Positions 36,288-44,363 are shown, numbered from the stretch's first letter. The stretch: 64,000 nt of DNA from Chloroflexi bacterium HGW-Chloroflexi-6 (GCA_002840685.1 PHBU01000011.1:186001-250000); one strand, 5' to 3'. Numbers and translations: made by a program. The notes: generated by a model from the sequence alone, not told the origin.

Positions 36288-37694
36288 ATGCCAAAACGTG
36301 AAATATACCTGCTTTCGCCCAAAGCCCTTTCGCCCGAAACCATCGCGGTCGCTTTTGCCAAGACCTCGCGCGCGCCTGAGTCGTTTCGAGAGATCGCCGC
36401 CGAACTGAACGACGAAAAAAGCGCCAAATTTCACGAAAAATGGGTGGTCGGCTACGGCCACGCCTCGGTCGCCGAGCACGCCGTTTTGCACCTAGCCCTC
36501 GAAAACGTCTCGCGGGTCGCGATCGAAGCCATCGAATCGAACCGGCTGGCCTCCTACACCGAGAAATCAACCCGCTACCAAAAATGGGGCGCCGGCGATT
36601 TCACCGTCCCACCCGAACTGGACGGCCACCCGCTCAAGGCTGAATTCGAGCGCACGGTGCGCGCCCTGTTCGAGGCCTATGCCCGCTCACTCGAGCCGGT
36701 CAAGGCCCTCGCCACCCAACAAGCCCCGCGCCGCGAAAACGAGAGCGACGAAGCCTACGACCGCCGCATCCGCTCACAGTATGTCGACGCCTGCCGCTTC
36801 CTGCTGCCCGCCGCCGCCAACGCCAACGTCGGCATGACCGCTAACGGGCGCGTGATCGAGAACACCCTCCGCAAACTGCTCTCGCACCCGCTGGCCGAAG
36901 TGCGCCAGATCGGCGAGGAGATCAAGCGCGAAGCCAAAGGCGAGATCCCGACCCTGGTCAAATACGCCGAGGCCGTGCCCTACCTGCTCGAGAGCGTCAA
37001 AGAGCTGTCCGCGCTGGCCCTGCCGCCCGCCAAACAGACTTCCCAGTTCTGCGAACTGATCGATTATGACGAATATGGTGAGGAGAAGATCCTGGCGGCG
37101 GCCCTCTACCGCTTCAGCGGCATTCCCTACACCCAGGCCCTGAGCGCGGTGCGCGCCGCAGCCGAGCCTGTCCGCCGGCAGTGGGCCGAATCTTTGCTCG
37201 GGCGTTTAACCCGCTACGACATCCCCCTGCGCGAGCTGGAATACGGGACGTTTACTTTTGACCTGCTGATGGACCAGGGCGCCTATGCCGAATTTAAACG
37301 GCACCGCATGATGACCCAGACCCCGCAGCGCCTGACCTGCGACCTGGGCTACGCCACCCCGCGCCGCATCGTTGAGGCCGGTTTCGAAGCCGACTACCGC
37401 GCCGCAATGGACTCGGCTGGCGAGGCCTACCGCAAACTGGCCGCCTTCAACCCGGACGTGGCCCAGTACGTTGTGCCGAACGGCTACAACCGGCGCGTAC
37501 TGGCCTCCTTCAACCTGCGCACGGCCTACCATTTTTGCCAGTTGCGCTCGGCGGCCAACGCCCATTTCTCGATCCGAAAAATCGCCCAGCGCATGGCCGA
37601 GGAGATCCGGCGCGTGCACCCGCTGCTGGGCGAGTTCATGTTCGTCCGCGAGGATGAGTCCTGGCAGGATGTGGACGAGCAGTATTTTGTTTAG
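36288..37694 (+). CDS. thyX: Double-length ThyX-type thymidylate synthase
   Basis: 468 residues, about twice a usual ThyX, made of two ThyX-like halves. The N-half (1-240) contains GYGHASVAEHAVLHLALENVS and a form of the signature RHRxxSxNExSxRY in which R86, S89, E92, S94, R96 and Y97 are kept but R-H is S84-N85 and N is T91. The C-half (255-468) has RHR intact (338-340) but lacks the S-NE-S-RY part; it also has HFCQLRSAANAHFSIRKIAQRM. FAD-dependent ThyX makes dTMP from dUMP with methylene-tetrahydrofolate; here one active site is probably built from both halves. No thyA is in view. SD GGAG precedes the ATG. A strong terminator follows. Confidence 0.88.
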   Translation: MPKREIYLLSPKALSPETIAVAFAKTSRAPESFREIAAELNDEKSAKFHEKWVVGYGHASVAEHAVLHLALENVSRVAIEAIESNRLASYTEKSTRYQKWGAGDFTVPPELDGHPLKAEFERTVRALFEAYARSLEPVKALATQQAPRRENESDEAYDRRIRSQYVDACRFLLPAAANANVGMTANGRVIENTLRKLLSHPLAEVRQIGEEIKREAKGEIPTLVKYAEAVPYLLESVKELSALALPPAKQTSQFCELIDYDEYGEEKILAAALYRFSGIPYTQALSAVRAAAEPVRRQWAESLLGRLTRYDIPLRELEYGTFTFDLLMDQGAYAEFKRHRMMTQTPQRLTCDLGYATPRRIVEAGFEADYRAAMDSAGEAYRKLAAFNPDVAQYVVPNGYNRRVLASFNLRTAYHFCQLRSAANAHFSIRKIAQRMAEEIRRVHPLLGEFMFVREDESWQDVDEQYFV

Positions 37695-37709
37695 GGCTGT
37701 ATGTCATCG

Positions 37710-37745
37710 AAAGACCCCGCACCGGAAATGAGTGCGGGGTCTTTT
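37710..37745 (+). terminator. Intrinsic terminator of thyX
   Basis: A 13-bp stem, AAAGACCCCGCAC (37710-37722) with GTGCGGGGTCTTT (37732-37744), has a 9-nt loop and a T-run, 16 bp after the thyX stop. Confidence 0.9.
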
Positions 37746-37868
37746 TGATTCGATTTTTAGTCGGTAAGCACCGGCAATGATGTGAGATTTCCCGAAAAAC
37801 CTTCTGGAAAATGTATCGAAAAAAAGCCACCAGGTGCCAAATCCACGCCGACTCGGTACTCGCCTAAT

Positions 37869-38252
37869 TTAAGGTCGCGAAGAAACGATGCTTTCAAGAG
37901 AAACTTGCAAAGCTTTGGCAATCGCCGATAAAACATTAAGGGAGCCTTTGCGCTTATTGGTTTCCAATTGTGACAAATACGGAACACTGATCCCCGCTTT
38001 TTCAGCGGTTTCCGGCTGTGACAATCCGCGATACTCACGCCAGACTTTTATCGGGTTTTCGCCATCCAAAATGGCATAAACCACTTCACTTGGAACCAAT
38101 TCATCGTCGCCGCGCTCCAAGGCCGCCTTCGCGCTGTCATAGTCTTGAACATCTTGCAGCATTTCAGCCTTTTCAACCAGTTCCAGATAGATTTTATAAG
38201 GAACGACTGCCCATTCTGGTTTATCGCCCTGCTTGATCACTTGTACGCTCAT
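37869..38252 (-). CDS. XRE-family antitoxin
   Basis: 127 residues with a C-terminal Cro/C1-type helix-turn-helix (about 68-120; YRGLSQPETAEKAGISVPYLSQLETNKRKGS). The N-terminal part resembles the toxin-binding part of HigA/RelB-type antitoxins. The start overlaps the toxin stop by 4 nt. The toxin-first gene order is that of higBA-like modules, in which the antitoxin represses the operon through its HTH. Its 3' side is separated by about 120 bp from the thyX terminator; that gap has no gene I can support. Confidence 0.88.
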   Translation of the reverse strand: MSVQVIKQGDKPEWAVVPYKIYLELVEKAEMLQDVQDYDSAKAALERGDDELVPSEVVYAILDGENPIKVWREYRGLSQPETAEKAGISVPYLSQLETNKRKGSLNVLSAIAKALQVSLESIVSSRP

Positions 38253-38506
38253 TTATACACCTCGCCCCTGGGGGCAATTTTCATAACAATAATTATCACT
38301 TCGTTTTTATTGATTTCATAAATCACACGCCAATCACCCACCCGTAAACGATACCCTGACCGGCCTTGCAGTTTTTTGACATTTGGAATGGATGCAAATG
38401 GGTCAACCGCTACCTGCTCCATTTTCTGGCGAATCAAATTAGCCGCGTTTCGAGGCATTTTGAGCAAGGCCTTAACGGCCTGGGTGGTGTAGCTGATTTT
38501 GTACAC
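38249..38506 (-). CDS. RelE/ParE-family toxin
   Basis: 85 residues, typical RelE/ParE size, starting with GTG at 38506. It has the features of this ribosome-dependent nuclease fold: MYKISYTTQAVKALLKMP, VKKLQGRSGYRLRVGDWRVIYEI and a basic C-terminal strand. RelE-type proteins cleave mRNA in the ribosome, while ParE-type poison gyrase; sequence alone does not decide, although GYRLRVGDWRVIYEI favours the RelE/HigB side. It is the first gene of the pair, 9 nt downstream of a palindrome at 38516-38530. Confidence 0.88.
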   Translation of the reverse strand: MYKISYTTQAVKALLKMPRNAANLIRQKMEQVAVDPFASIPNVKKLQGRSGYRLRVGDWRVIYEINKNEVIIIVMKIAPRGEVYK

Positions 38507-38515
38507 AACCCTATC

Positions 38516-38530
38516 TTAGCATAATGCTAA
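38516..38530 (-). promoter_or_regulatory. Putative operator of the toxin-antitoxin pair
   Basis: TTAGCAT, one A, then ATGCTAA make a perfect inverted repeat directly upstream of the toxin GTG and next to a minus-strand TATAAT (38529-38534). This is where an XRE antitoxin would bind to repress its operon; binding is inferred. Confidence 0.65.
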
Positions 38531-38745
38531 TTATATTTCAATAGTCATTTTGCTTATTGCATCAAAATCAGGCCAGCAGATGATTTCACCGGCAAGGGCA
38601 AGCTTTCCGCAAAACCTTCGGGGCAACATGGCGAGGAAATACGCGCAGGCCATAAACGCTCAAGTAGTTGAATCCCTTCCAGTGTGGGCTTTGCAAAACG
38701 GCTGCAACCTGGTTTTTCATTCGCCACTGCATGTGTTTCTTAAAA

Positions 38746-39333
38746 TTAGGTTTCTAAACCTTGTTTATTTGCCCATGATCTTGCTGTATTGGCAGCCATC
38801 GGACGTTCTATTATCATTCGAGCGAGTCTTTGCTGCGCCATCAATTTGTCACCTAAGGCCAGGGCTGCGGCAGCAGACATAATCGATGGCTGTTCACTCA
38901 GCGTATTGGCTATCACTCTTAGGTCGCAGTGCGTTTCCAGCCAAGGAAGACCGAATTCTTCAACTGTTGAGTTAACCTGTTTCGCCAAAACTTCAAGGTT
39001 TGTTGATGGGTCGATTTCCCACCAATAATCTCCCTGGCTTTGCATTAAATGACCAATGCGCTTACGTATGGTGCACTCATATTCTTTAGGATACCCCGTA
39101 CTAAAAGACTTTCCAGCAAGCTGTGCAATTATGGGATGGTATATTCCAAGATTAATTGTAAATTTTTCAATCAAGCCAAAATTGCTCTGGCTTGATTGTA
39201 CATTTAGAACTTGCCAAATTTCGTCAACCTGACGATAAAAAGTCCGTCCAGATTTGCGAAAGCGATAAGTCTTCAACAAGGGCGCAAAACCTAATTTTAT
39301 GAGTTCGTCCACGTTGTTGGATATTTCACACAT
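38746..39333 (-). CDS. DUF4304-like protein
   Basis: 195 residues. The N-terminal half (FAPLLKTYRFRKSGRTFYRQVDEIWQVLNVQSSQSN...FTINLGIY) has the layout of DUF4304, small proteins of unknown function common in accessory regions and next to toxin-like genes. The C-terminal half (about 120-195) is helical and rich in Ala and Leu. No catalytic motif is seen and I cannot propose a function. Codon use is less GC-biased than in the housekeeping genes nearby, consistent with transfer. A 239-bp gap separates it from the toxin-antitoxin pair and a repeat-rich gap follows on its upstream side. Confidence 0.75.
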   Translation of the reverse strand: MCEISNNVDELIKLGFAPLLKTYRFRKSGRTFYRQVDEIWQVLNVQSSQSNFGLIEKFTINLGIYHPIIAQLAGKSFSTGYPKEYECTIRKRIGHLMQSQGDYWWEIDPSTNLEVLAKQVNSTVEEFGLPWLETHCDLRVIANTLSEQPSIMSAAAALALGDKLMAQQRLARMIIERPMAANTARSWANKQGLET

Positions 39334-39425
39334 TCTTGTTTTGCTCCAGATAACTTTTTACACGGCAAATTCACTGAGGACCAAACACAGATTCTGAATC
39401 CGCCATTACCGATGGTTGGAGGATG

Positions 39426-39544
39426 GCTTGCGAAAAAGCCGCAGTTGTTTACTTGCTGACTGCTGTGTGACAGGGGAAATTCGACTGCGAAAACCTGGCT
39501 TTTGCGGGTCAAATATCCCCCGCTTATGCAAAAATTGTAGCACG
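39426..39544 (+). repeat. 119-bp direct repeat, copy A
   Basis: This segment matches 41271-41390 over its full length, with one single-base length difference and clearly above 80 percent identity by eye. The longest exact block is ctgcgaaaacctggctttt. The two copies flank the thyX remnant, the methyltransferase gene and the acetyltransferase gene. Copy A has an in-frame stop where copy B reads through, so it is unlikely to be coding. Confidence 0.8.
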
Positions 39545-39585
39545 AAAAGATGATTTTAATCCCAACCAACGAGGAGGCGCAGGCG

Positions 39586-39645
39586 GGTAAGTTCATCTTT
39601 GTCTGGAACGATGAGTCTTGGCTGGATGTGGATGAGTAGTATGTT
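39586..39645 (+). pseudogene. Remnant of a thyX 3' end
   Basis: Read from 39586, the DNA encodes GKFIFVWNDESWLDVDE and then a TAG stop. The end of the intact ThyX at 36288-37694 reads GEFMFVREDESWQDVDEQYF. The match includes DESW-x-DVDE, and the stop TAG stands where the intact gene has CAG (Gln), with TAT (Tyr) after it. Only this terminal piece is recognisable, so it is probably a decayed fragment of a second thyX copy. It lies just after repeat copy A. Confidence 0.65.
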
Positions 39646-39648
39646 GCA

Positions 39649-39739
39649 CAACGGTTAGCGGATTGTCCTGTGGATATGCTACTGCGTGGTGCAGGCCGGC
39701 AAGGACAGGACAATGTGGCAGACAAAGCCACAAGACGCG
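39649..39739 (-). repeat. Imperfect hairpin repeat, copy 1
   Basis: On the minus strand this ~90-nt sequence resembles 56609-56695 on the plus strand, sharing blocks such as GTGGCTTTGTC, GGCCTGCACCA, CCACAGG and CCGTTG. It can fold: ATTGTCCTGT (39662-39671) pairs with ACAGGACAAT (39705-39714) around an inner stem. It lies directly downstream of the methyltransferase gene. Confidence 0.65.
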
Positions 39740-39746
39740 ATAGATA

Positions 39747-40625
39747 TTAATGTTTCTCGTTGCCAACAGGAGCATTGGCAACAGATAGCAGAGCGCCATT
39801 AAGAATAGGGATGCCACTTGGGGTTTTCATAGCCCTGAGTTTTTCAAATGAAACGGCTTTGAATTTTGCCAACCCTTCTGGTGACATGCCTTCTACCCAA
39901 AAACGCGAACCTTGAGACCACTCCCAATCCCACCAATCATTTTCATCGGCAAAATACATTGTGGTTTCTGCTACTGTTATAGAAATATTTTCGAAGCCAG
40001 ATTCGCGCAAGGCCGATTCAATTAATTTGGGGCTGTTCAAACGATTTGGCGCAACCCAGGAGGCAGGCGGCTCAAAATTGGCCGGAAAAACTTCCCGCGT
40101 TAACTCAAATAACCATTTCCATCTTTCAAAGTTTTCTGTATCGTGGGTTGGGACATAGGGATGGGTCGTTGCAATAGATCCGCCTGGCTTTAGCATGTCA
40201 CGAAAGCGCACCAGCAAGCGTGGATAATCTAAAAAATGGATTGCAAAACCGCACAGGATGTAATCGAAGGAGTGGCTGGGAAAAGATATATCGTCGGCAT
40301 CCATTAAGCGCACTTCTGCTTGCTGAAGTCCACGCGCCTTAATCTCTGCGGCTGTTTCAGAAATCATGTTTGGAGCAAGGTCAATGCCGAGTACATATCC
40401 ATTCACCCCAACTTTTTCCGCGGCAGCAAATAGGAGCGCCCCTCGTCCAGTAGCTACGTCGAGTACTCGCGCACCCGGTGGAATATTCAGTTTATCAACC
40501 AAAAGGTTGGCATAATAAGTGAACGATTTAACGCCAACCTGGTCATAGAGATTTGCAGCCCGATCATAAACACCGACAATTTCGGGCTTAAGTTGTTCGT
40601 GGGCAAGGGGGTCAAAATTGAACAT
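39747..40625 (-). CDS. SAM-dependent class I methyltransferase (UbiE/COQ5-like)
   Basis: 292 residues from the ATG at 40625, the first Met consistent with the family. A longer frame from 40778 would overlap the neighbouring acetyltransferase and adds no homologous sequence. SAM-binding motif I is VLDVATGRGALLFAAAE; motif II is near DADDISFPSHSFDYILCGFAIHFL; motif III is MLKPGGSIATTHPY. The substrate is unknown; a small molecule or quinone-like compound is typical. The gene sits between the two 119-bp direct repeats, together with the acetyltransferase upstream of it, and looks like accessory cargo. Confidence 0.87.
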   Translation of the reverse strand: MFNFDPLAHEQLKPEIVGVYDRAANLYDQVGVKSFTYYANLLVDKLNIPPGARVLDVATGRGALLFAAAEKVGVNGYVLGIDLAPNMISETAAEIKARGLQQAEVRLMDADDISFPSHSFDYILCGFAIHFLDYPRLLVRFRDMLKPGGSIATTHPYVPTHDTENFERWKWLFELTREVFPANFEPPASWVAPNRLNSPKLIESALRESGFENISITVAETTMYFADENDWWDWEWSQGSRFWVEGMSPEGLAKFKAVSFEKLRAMKTPSGIPILNGALLSVANAPVGNEKH

Positions 40626-40707
40626 AGTCTCTCTGGCTGGGCGAATGCCCCAACTCGTTCGTGTGCAAATGGTGCTGGGTGGGTTTTCGGCTCCAATATT
40701 GACTCTA

Positions 40708-41187
40708 TCAAAGCATTTTATTTTGGCGCAAAAGACGATACCGAATGAATCGTTCACCATCAATTTCCACTTCACCATCTGCCTGAAAACCCAACCGCAA
40801 GATTCCTTTTATGCGGGTTCTCGTCGGGGGAAACAAAATAGTTACAGACTCTAATTTCAGTTCTCCAAATGCTCGTTTGATAATCTCTTCGTAAATGGTT
40901 TTGCCCATTCCCCAATAATCTGGATGCAACACCAAACCTAAATCTGCGTCACCGTTCTCGTACTGCAAGCCGCCCCAACCTGCGAACTTACCGTCTATGA
41001 TAAAGGCCCAGGGACCATATCCATGCTCATCCCACTGTTTTTCCTTGCCAGCAACCCATTCCTGGCATTCCTTTTCTCCAAAGTTATCATCGGTTAATGG
41101 CATTTGGCGACGCACAAGAGGGTTGTTATTCAAAGCAATATATTCAGCATGATCGACTTTGCTCATGCGTATAAATTCGAGATGCAT
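40708..41187 (-). CDS. GNAT family N-acetyltransferase
   Basis: 159 residues with a GNAT fold of the RimJ/RimL or Acetyltransf_3 kind: LHPDYWGMGKTIYEEII corresponds to the acetyl-CoA motif A (Q/RxxGxG/A, here YWGMGK), and GILRLGFQADGEVEIDG is the usual C-terminal strand. The substrate cannot be deduced. SD AAAGGAG lies 6 nt before the ATG. It is 82 bp upstream of the methyltransferase, on the same strand, and inside the segment bounded by direct repeats. Confidence 0.87.
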   Translation of the reverse strand: MHLEFIRMSKVDHAEYIALNNNPLVRRQMPLTDDNFGEKECQEWVAGKEKQWDEHGYGPWAFIIDGKFAGWGGLQYENGDADLGLVLHPDYWGMGKTIYEEIIKRAFGELKLESVTILFPPTRTRIKGILRLGFQADGEVEIDGERFIRYRLLRQNKML

Positions 41188-41493
41188 TTTATTCTCCTTT
41201 ACGGAAAACGCTTCTGCTGCTCAATCATTATTTCAGTTCGCCGCCGTTAACCTGCCTATGAGCGAAGTTTGGCTTGTAAAAAAAACCGCAGCGGTCCAAT
41301 TGCTGACTGCTGGTCTGGTAGGGGAATTCGGCTGCGAAAACCTGGCTTTTGTGGGCCAAATATCCCCAGCTTATGCAAAAATTGTAGCACAAAAGGGATA
41401 CAAAGGCGCGACACTACCGCTGCTGTGCTTGACAAATCCATCCAGCGAGATTGTCATGCCTGCAACCACTTTTGAGATGCATTTTTTACTTGA
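41188..41493. other. Gene-free stretch holding direct-repeat copy B
   Basis: 306 bp between the acetyltransferase start and the end of the YhcH-like gene. The recognisable content is copy B of the 119-bp repeat (41271-41390). A plus-strand open frame (41159-41566) runs through it but starts inside the acetyltransferase and ends inside the YhcH-like gene, and it has no domain, so I do not call it. Confidence 0.55.
41271..41390 (+). repeat. 119-bp direct repeat, copy B
   Basis: This is the partner of 39426-39544 in the same orientation, 1845 bp away start to start. Sequence downstream of the two copies is different (thyX remnant after A, unrelated sequence after B), so the shared unit ends near the GTAGCAC block. 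Confidence 0.8.
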
Positions 41494-41943
41494 TCAAGCC
41501 ACCAATATCTTGAGAACCATCTTTTTGACAGGTGCAAGAGCGTCAACCGCAAGGCCTGGCATATGAGCGTCTTCTGGCATAAGAATGACAAAGTCTCCGC
41601 TCTTCAAAGTCAGGAATTCGCCTTCCCCAAACAGAGGTAAAAAGTCCCGGTTGGCATCATACTCTCCCTGGGTCAAACGGCTCAAATTGGCATACCCGAT
41701 TTTCTCCGCCCCTTGAATTACATATTGCAAATCTATATAGCGACGATGAGCTTCCCAAACACCAGCTTCCATCGGCTTCGTATTGTATTGTTGAACCATC
41801 ACGTACAGGTTCTCGCCATCCACTTCGTATCTGCCGGCAGCTATGTTGGATGGATCGGCCTGCTGGATGTACTCAAATGCGCGTTTGATTCCGGGGTTAA
41901 GAGCAGAGTACAGATGAGAATTGTTTATGCGATCGACAATCAT
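41494..41943 (-). CDS. YhcH/YjgK/YiaL family protein
   Basis: 149 residues, the standard length of this cupin-like family. Conserved parts are WEAHRRYIDLQYVIQGAEKIGY and FVILMPEDAHMPGLAV, including the metal-binding His residues expected in EAHRRYIDLQ and DAHMPG. Characterised relatives act on sugars, for example as anomerases of sialic acid, or accompany glycan catabolism. The ATG overlaps the flippase stop by 4 nt, so it belongs to the polysaccharide operon and may process a sugar of that polymer; this link is inferred. Confidence 0.87.
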   Translation of the reverse strand: MIVDRINNSHLYSALNPGIKRAFEYIQQADPSNIAAGRYEVDGENLYVMVQQYNTKPMEAGVWEAHRRYIDLQYVIQGAEKIGYANLSRLTQGEYDANRDFLPLFGEGEFLTLKSGDFVILMPEDAHMPGLAVDALAPVKKMVLKILVA

Positions 41944-43295
41944 ATCTCTTCGCCTTTCTTGTCATTGATCACTTTGCGTTTGATCTCGGCCAGCCCGCGC
42001 CAGACGATCAGACCGATCGAGACGAGAAAATAGGCAGAAAGCAAGCCAGCTTCGGCCAGCGGTCCGTAGCGCGGGACCAGCACAAAACCCAGCAGCACCT
42101 TGGCCAGGCCGGCAATGCTCATGACCACGATCGGGTAGGTTGGCAGGCCAAGCGAAAGGATCAGCGGGCGATTCCAGAAAAGAACGTTGGCGGCCCCATA
42201 ACCGAGCAGCAAAATCAGCAGGGTGCCAACCGCCGGGGCATACTGCTCGCCATACATCAGGCTGATCAGCGGACCGCCCGCCAGCACAAAAGCCAGGGCA
42301 ACCAGCCCGGTCCAGATGCCTGAGATAAGGGTCAGCCTCCGCAACAAGGCGCGCAGGCGGGCCCAGGCATTTTCAGCCACGGCCCGGGCGATCTCAGGGA
42401 AGGTTGTGCGAATAAAGGGGTCGATCGGCATCAAAATGAAATTGATGATGGATAGCGCGATCCGGTAATAGCCCCCGGCCGCCGGATTGATAAAGTAGTT
42501 GATCCACAAAATTTCACTGTCTTTTGCAAACAGGTTGATCGTGCCGCTGATATTACTCGAAAATGCGAAAGACAAAAATTCACGGCGAGGCGGCAGCAGA
42601 TCAAAGGAGGCTTTCCACCAGTCGCGGCCAATTTCTTGATTCAAGTAACGCACTGCCAGGAGGGCCAGGCCAAACCCGCTCAGGGTTTTTCCGAGCAGGT
42701 AAGCGGCCAGGATCATCCAAAGGTCGGCCTGGGCGAAGAAGGCAAACACGATCAGCCCGGCGCTCAGCAGGCTTTGGAATACATTCAGGATGGCCTGTTC
42801 TCGAAAGCGCCCGCCAATCTGCAGGACAGCGATCGAGGTTTCGTAGGCAAACCCGGCCGGGATGATCAGCCCGTAGAAAACAAAAAACGGCGCAGCAGCG
42901 GGGTCTTTGGCAAAGAGCGAGGCGGCGATCGGGGCGGTAAGCAAAACCAGCAGGTAAGAGAGGATGGAGGTAAGCGTTTCGACCAGGGCGGCGGCTTTAA
43001 AAACGGCAGCGGCGCGCTGCTTCTCGCCCCTGGCGAGATATTCGCCCATGTATTTGATGACCAACTCACCCATACGAAAAGACAACAGGCGGTCAACGGC
43101 CGAGGTAAAGGTCATCACGCCGCCCATGACCCCCAATCCGTAGACGGTCAGGGCGCGCGCGGCAAAGATGCTCTGGATGACGCTCAAACCAGCGCTGATC
43201 GTGCTGCCGGAAAACAACACACCGCTGCTTTTGACCACCCGTTGTAAAAGCGGGTCGTTGTGCCAGATGTCTTTCAATTTTGAGAAAATGGACAT
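41940..43295 (-). CDS. Oligosaccharide flippase (Wzx / MOP superfamily)
   Basis: 451 residues with about 12-14 hydrophobic helices spread along the chain and few long loops. It has the layout of polysaccharide-repeat exporters: VVKSSGVLFSGSTISAGLSVIQS at the start, a paired-helix pattern, and a basic C-terminus. It should flip a lipid-linked oligosaccharide across the membrane. The neighbouring epimerase and UDP-sugar dehydrogenase, all on the minus strand, support a surface polysaccharide role. No clear SD is visible before the ATG at 43295, which lies close to the repeat cluster at 43310-43382. Confidence 0.85.
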   Translation of the reverse strand: MSIFSKLKDIWHNDPLLQRVVKSSGVLFSGSTISAGLSVIQSIFAARALTVYGLGVMGGVMTFTSAVDRLLSFRMGELVIKYMGEYLARGEKQRAAAVFKAAALVETLTSILSYLLVLLTAPIAASLFAKDPAAAPFFVFYGLIIPAGFAYETSIAVLQIGGRFREQAILNVFQSLLSAGLIVFAFFAQADLWMILAAYLLGKTLSGFGLALLAVRYLNQEIGRDWWKASFDLLPPRREFLSFAFSSNISGTINLFAKDSEILWINYFINPAAGGYYRIALSIINFILMPIDPFIRTTFPEIARAVAENAWARLRALLRRLTLISGIWTGLVALAFVLAGGPLISLMYGEQYAPAVGTLLILLLGYGAANVLFWNRPLILSLGLPTYPIVVMSIAGLAKVLLGFVLVPRYGPLAEAGLLSAYFLVSIGLIVWRGLAEIKRKVINDKKGEEI

Positions 43296-43309
43296 GGGAG
43301 AGGGTTTCA

Positions 43310-43382
43310 GGTGTTTAGGTATCAGGTGTCAAGTACCGGGTTTTGCAACGCCTGACACTTGACACCTCGCACCTGACACGGT
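43310..43382. repeat. GGTGTCAGG-type repeat cluster 1
   Basis: Several variants of (C)AGGTGTCA and TGACACCT occur in both orientations between the flippase and epimerase genes. An 11-bp inverted repeat pairs AGGTGTCAAGT (43324-43334) with ACTTGACACCT (43357-43367). Related sequence lies at 44375-44455 and 62721-62753. Confidence 0.65.
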
Positions 43383-43385
43383 TCT

Positions 43386-44363
43386 TTACGGGGTTAACAC
43401 ATCTTTGGCCCAGCTGCGTTCAGCCAGGTACCATTCGACCAGTTTTTCAGTGCCGCGGCGCATATCATACTCCGGCGACCAGCCGAGCATTTCGCGCGCC
43501 TTGGAGACATCGGCCCAGTTGGTGAACATATCCGCGGGGTTGGGAGGGCCATGCTCGACGGTCGCCTTTTTGGCAGTGATATCTTCGATCAGCGTCACCA
43601 GATCATTGATCGTGATGACTTCATGCCCGCCCAGGTTGATGACTTCGTAACCAACCGGTTTAAGCGCGGCGATGATGCCACGGGCGATATCGTCGATGTA
43701 GGTGAATCCACGCGACTGGTTGCCGTCGCCGTTGATACGCACCGGGCGGCCCTCAAGGATCCACTGCACGAAGCGGAAGATAGCCAGGTCGGGGCGTCCG
43801 GCCGGCCCGTAGACGGTGAAAAAGCGCAGGATGGTGGTGTCGATCCCGTACAGGTGGTGGTAGCTGTGCGCCAGCACCTCCGCGCCCTTTTTGCTGGCGG
43901 CGTAGGGCTGCAGCACCTCGCTGCTCGAAGCGGATTCAGGCGTCGGGTAGGGTGGGTTCGATCCGTAAATGCTGGAGGTCGAGGCCAGGATAAACTTACA
44001 ATTTCCGCTGTTTCGCGCCACTTCAAGCATGTTCAACGTCCCGGTCAGGTTCGAGTCGATGAAGATCCAGGGATCTTCGACGCTGTAACGAACCCCGGCG
44101 CGGGCGGCCAGGTTGATGACGCCATCAAACGGTTGCAGGTTTAAGGTTGAATGTTGAATGACGCTCCGCTCGGCAATATCGCCGCGGACAAAGGTAAAGC
44201 CAGGGATGGCTTCGAGTTTTCGCAGGCGGTATTCTTTCATACGCGGGTCGTAGGCGTTGTTCATGTTATCAATGCCAGTGACCGTGTGACCCTGCGCAAG
44301 CAGCATTTCAGATGTTCGCGCGCCGATAAACCCGGCGGCGCCAGTGACGAGATAGTTTGACAT
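43386..44363 (-). CDS. NAD-dependent epimerase (UDP-glucuronate 4-epimerase type)
   Basis: 325 residues, extended SDR family. The NAD-binding motif is GAAGFIGARTSEMLLAQG, followed by the segment GIDNMNNAYDPRMKEYRL, typical of UDP-glucuronate 4-epimerases (CapI/GAE-like). The catalytic Ser is in STSSIYG and the YxxxK pair in YAASKKGAE. It probably interconverts UDP-glucuronate and UDP-galacturonate. The adjacent UDP-sugar dehydrogenase could supply a uronic acid, so the two fit one pathway for an acidic polysaccharide. SD AGGAGG lies close before the ATG. Repeat clusters flank the gene on both sides. Confidence 0.88.
   Translation of the reverse strand: MSNYLVTGAAGFIGARTSEMLLAQGHTVTGIDNMNNAYDPRMKEYRLRKLEAIPGFTFVRGDIAERSVIQHSTLNLQPFDGVINLAARAGVRYSVEDPWIFIDSNLTGTLNMLEVARNSGNCKFILASTSSIYGSNPPYPTPESASSSEVLQPYAASKKGAEVLAHSYHHLYGIDTTILRFFTVYGPAGRPDLAIFRFVQWILEGRPVRINGDGNQSRGFTYIDDIARGIIAALKPVGYEVINLGGHEVITINDLVTLIEDITAKKATVEHGPPNPADMFTNWADVSKAREMLGWSPEYDMRRGTEKLVEWYLAERSWAKDVLTP

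Larger units (their letters stand above)
39334..39746. other. Repeat-rich, gene-free stretch in the accessory island
   Basis: 413 bp with three recognisable parts: copy A of a 119-bp direct repeat (39426-39544), a decayed thyX 3' end (39586-39645) and an imperfect hairpin repeat (39649-39739). Open frames that cross it are broken by these pieces and show no domain. I regard it as debris of past insertion or recombination. Confidence 0.6.

Noticed and set aside
37746..37868. Gene fragment after the antitoxin (minus-strand frame running 37757-38038)
   Set aside because: Most of it overlaps the antitoxin in another frame; the remaining 35 codons show no recognisable family.
41159..41566. Plus-strand open frame through repeat copy B
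   Set aside because: It starts and ends inside real minus-strand genes, and the matching repeat copy A has a stop in this frame.
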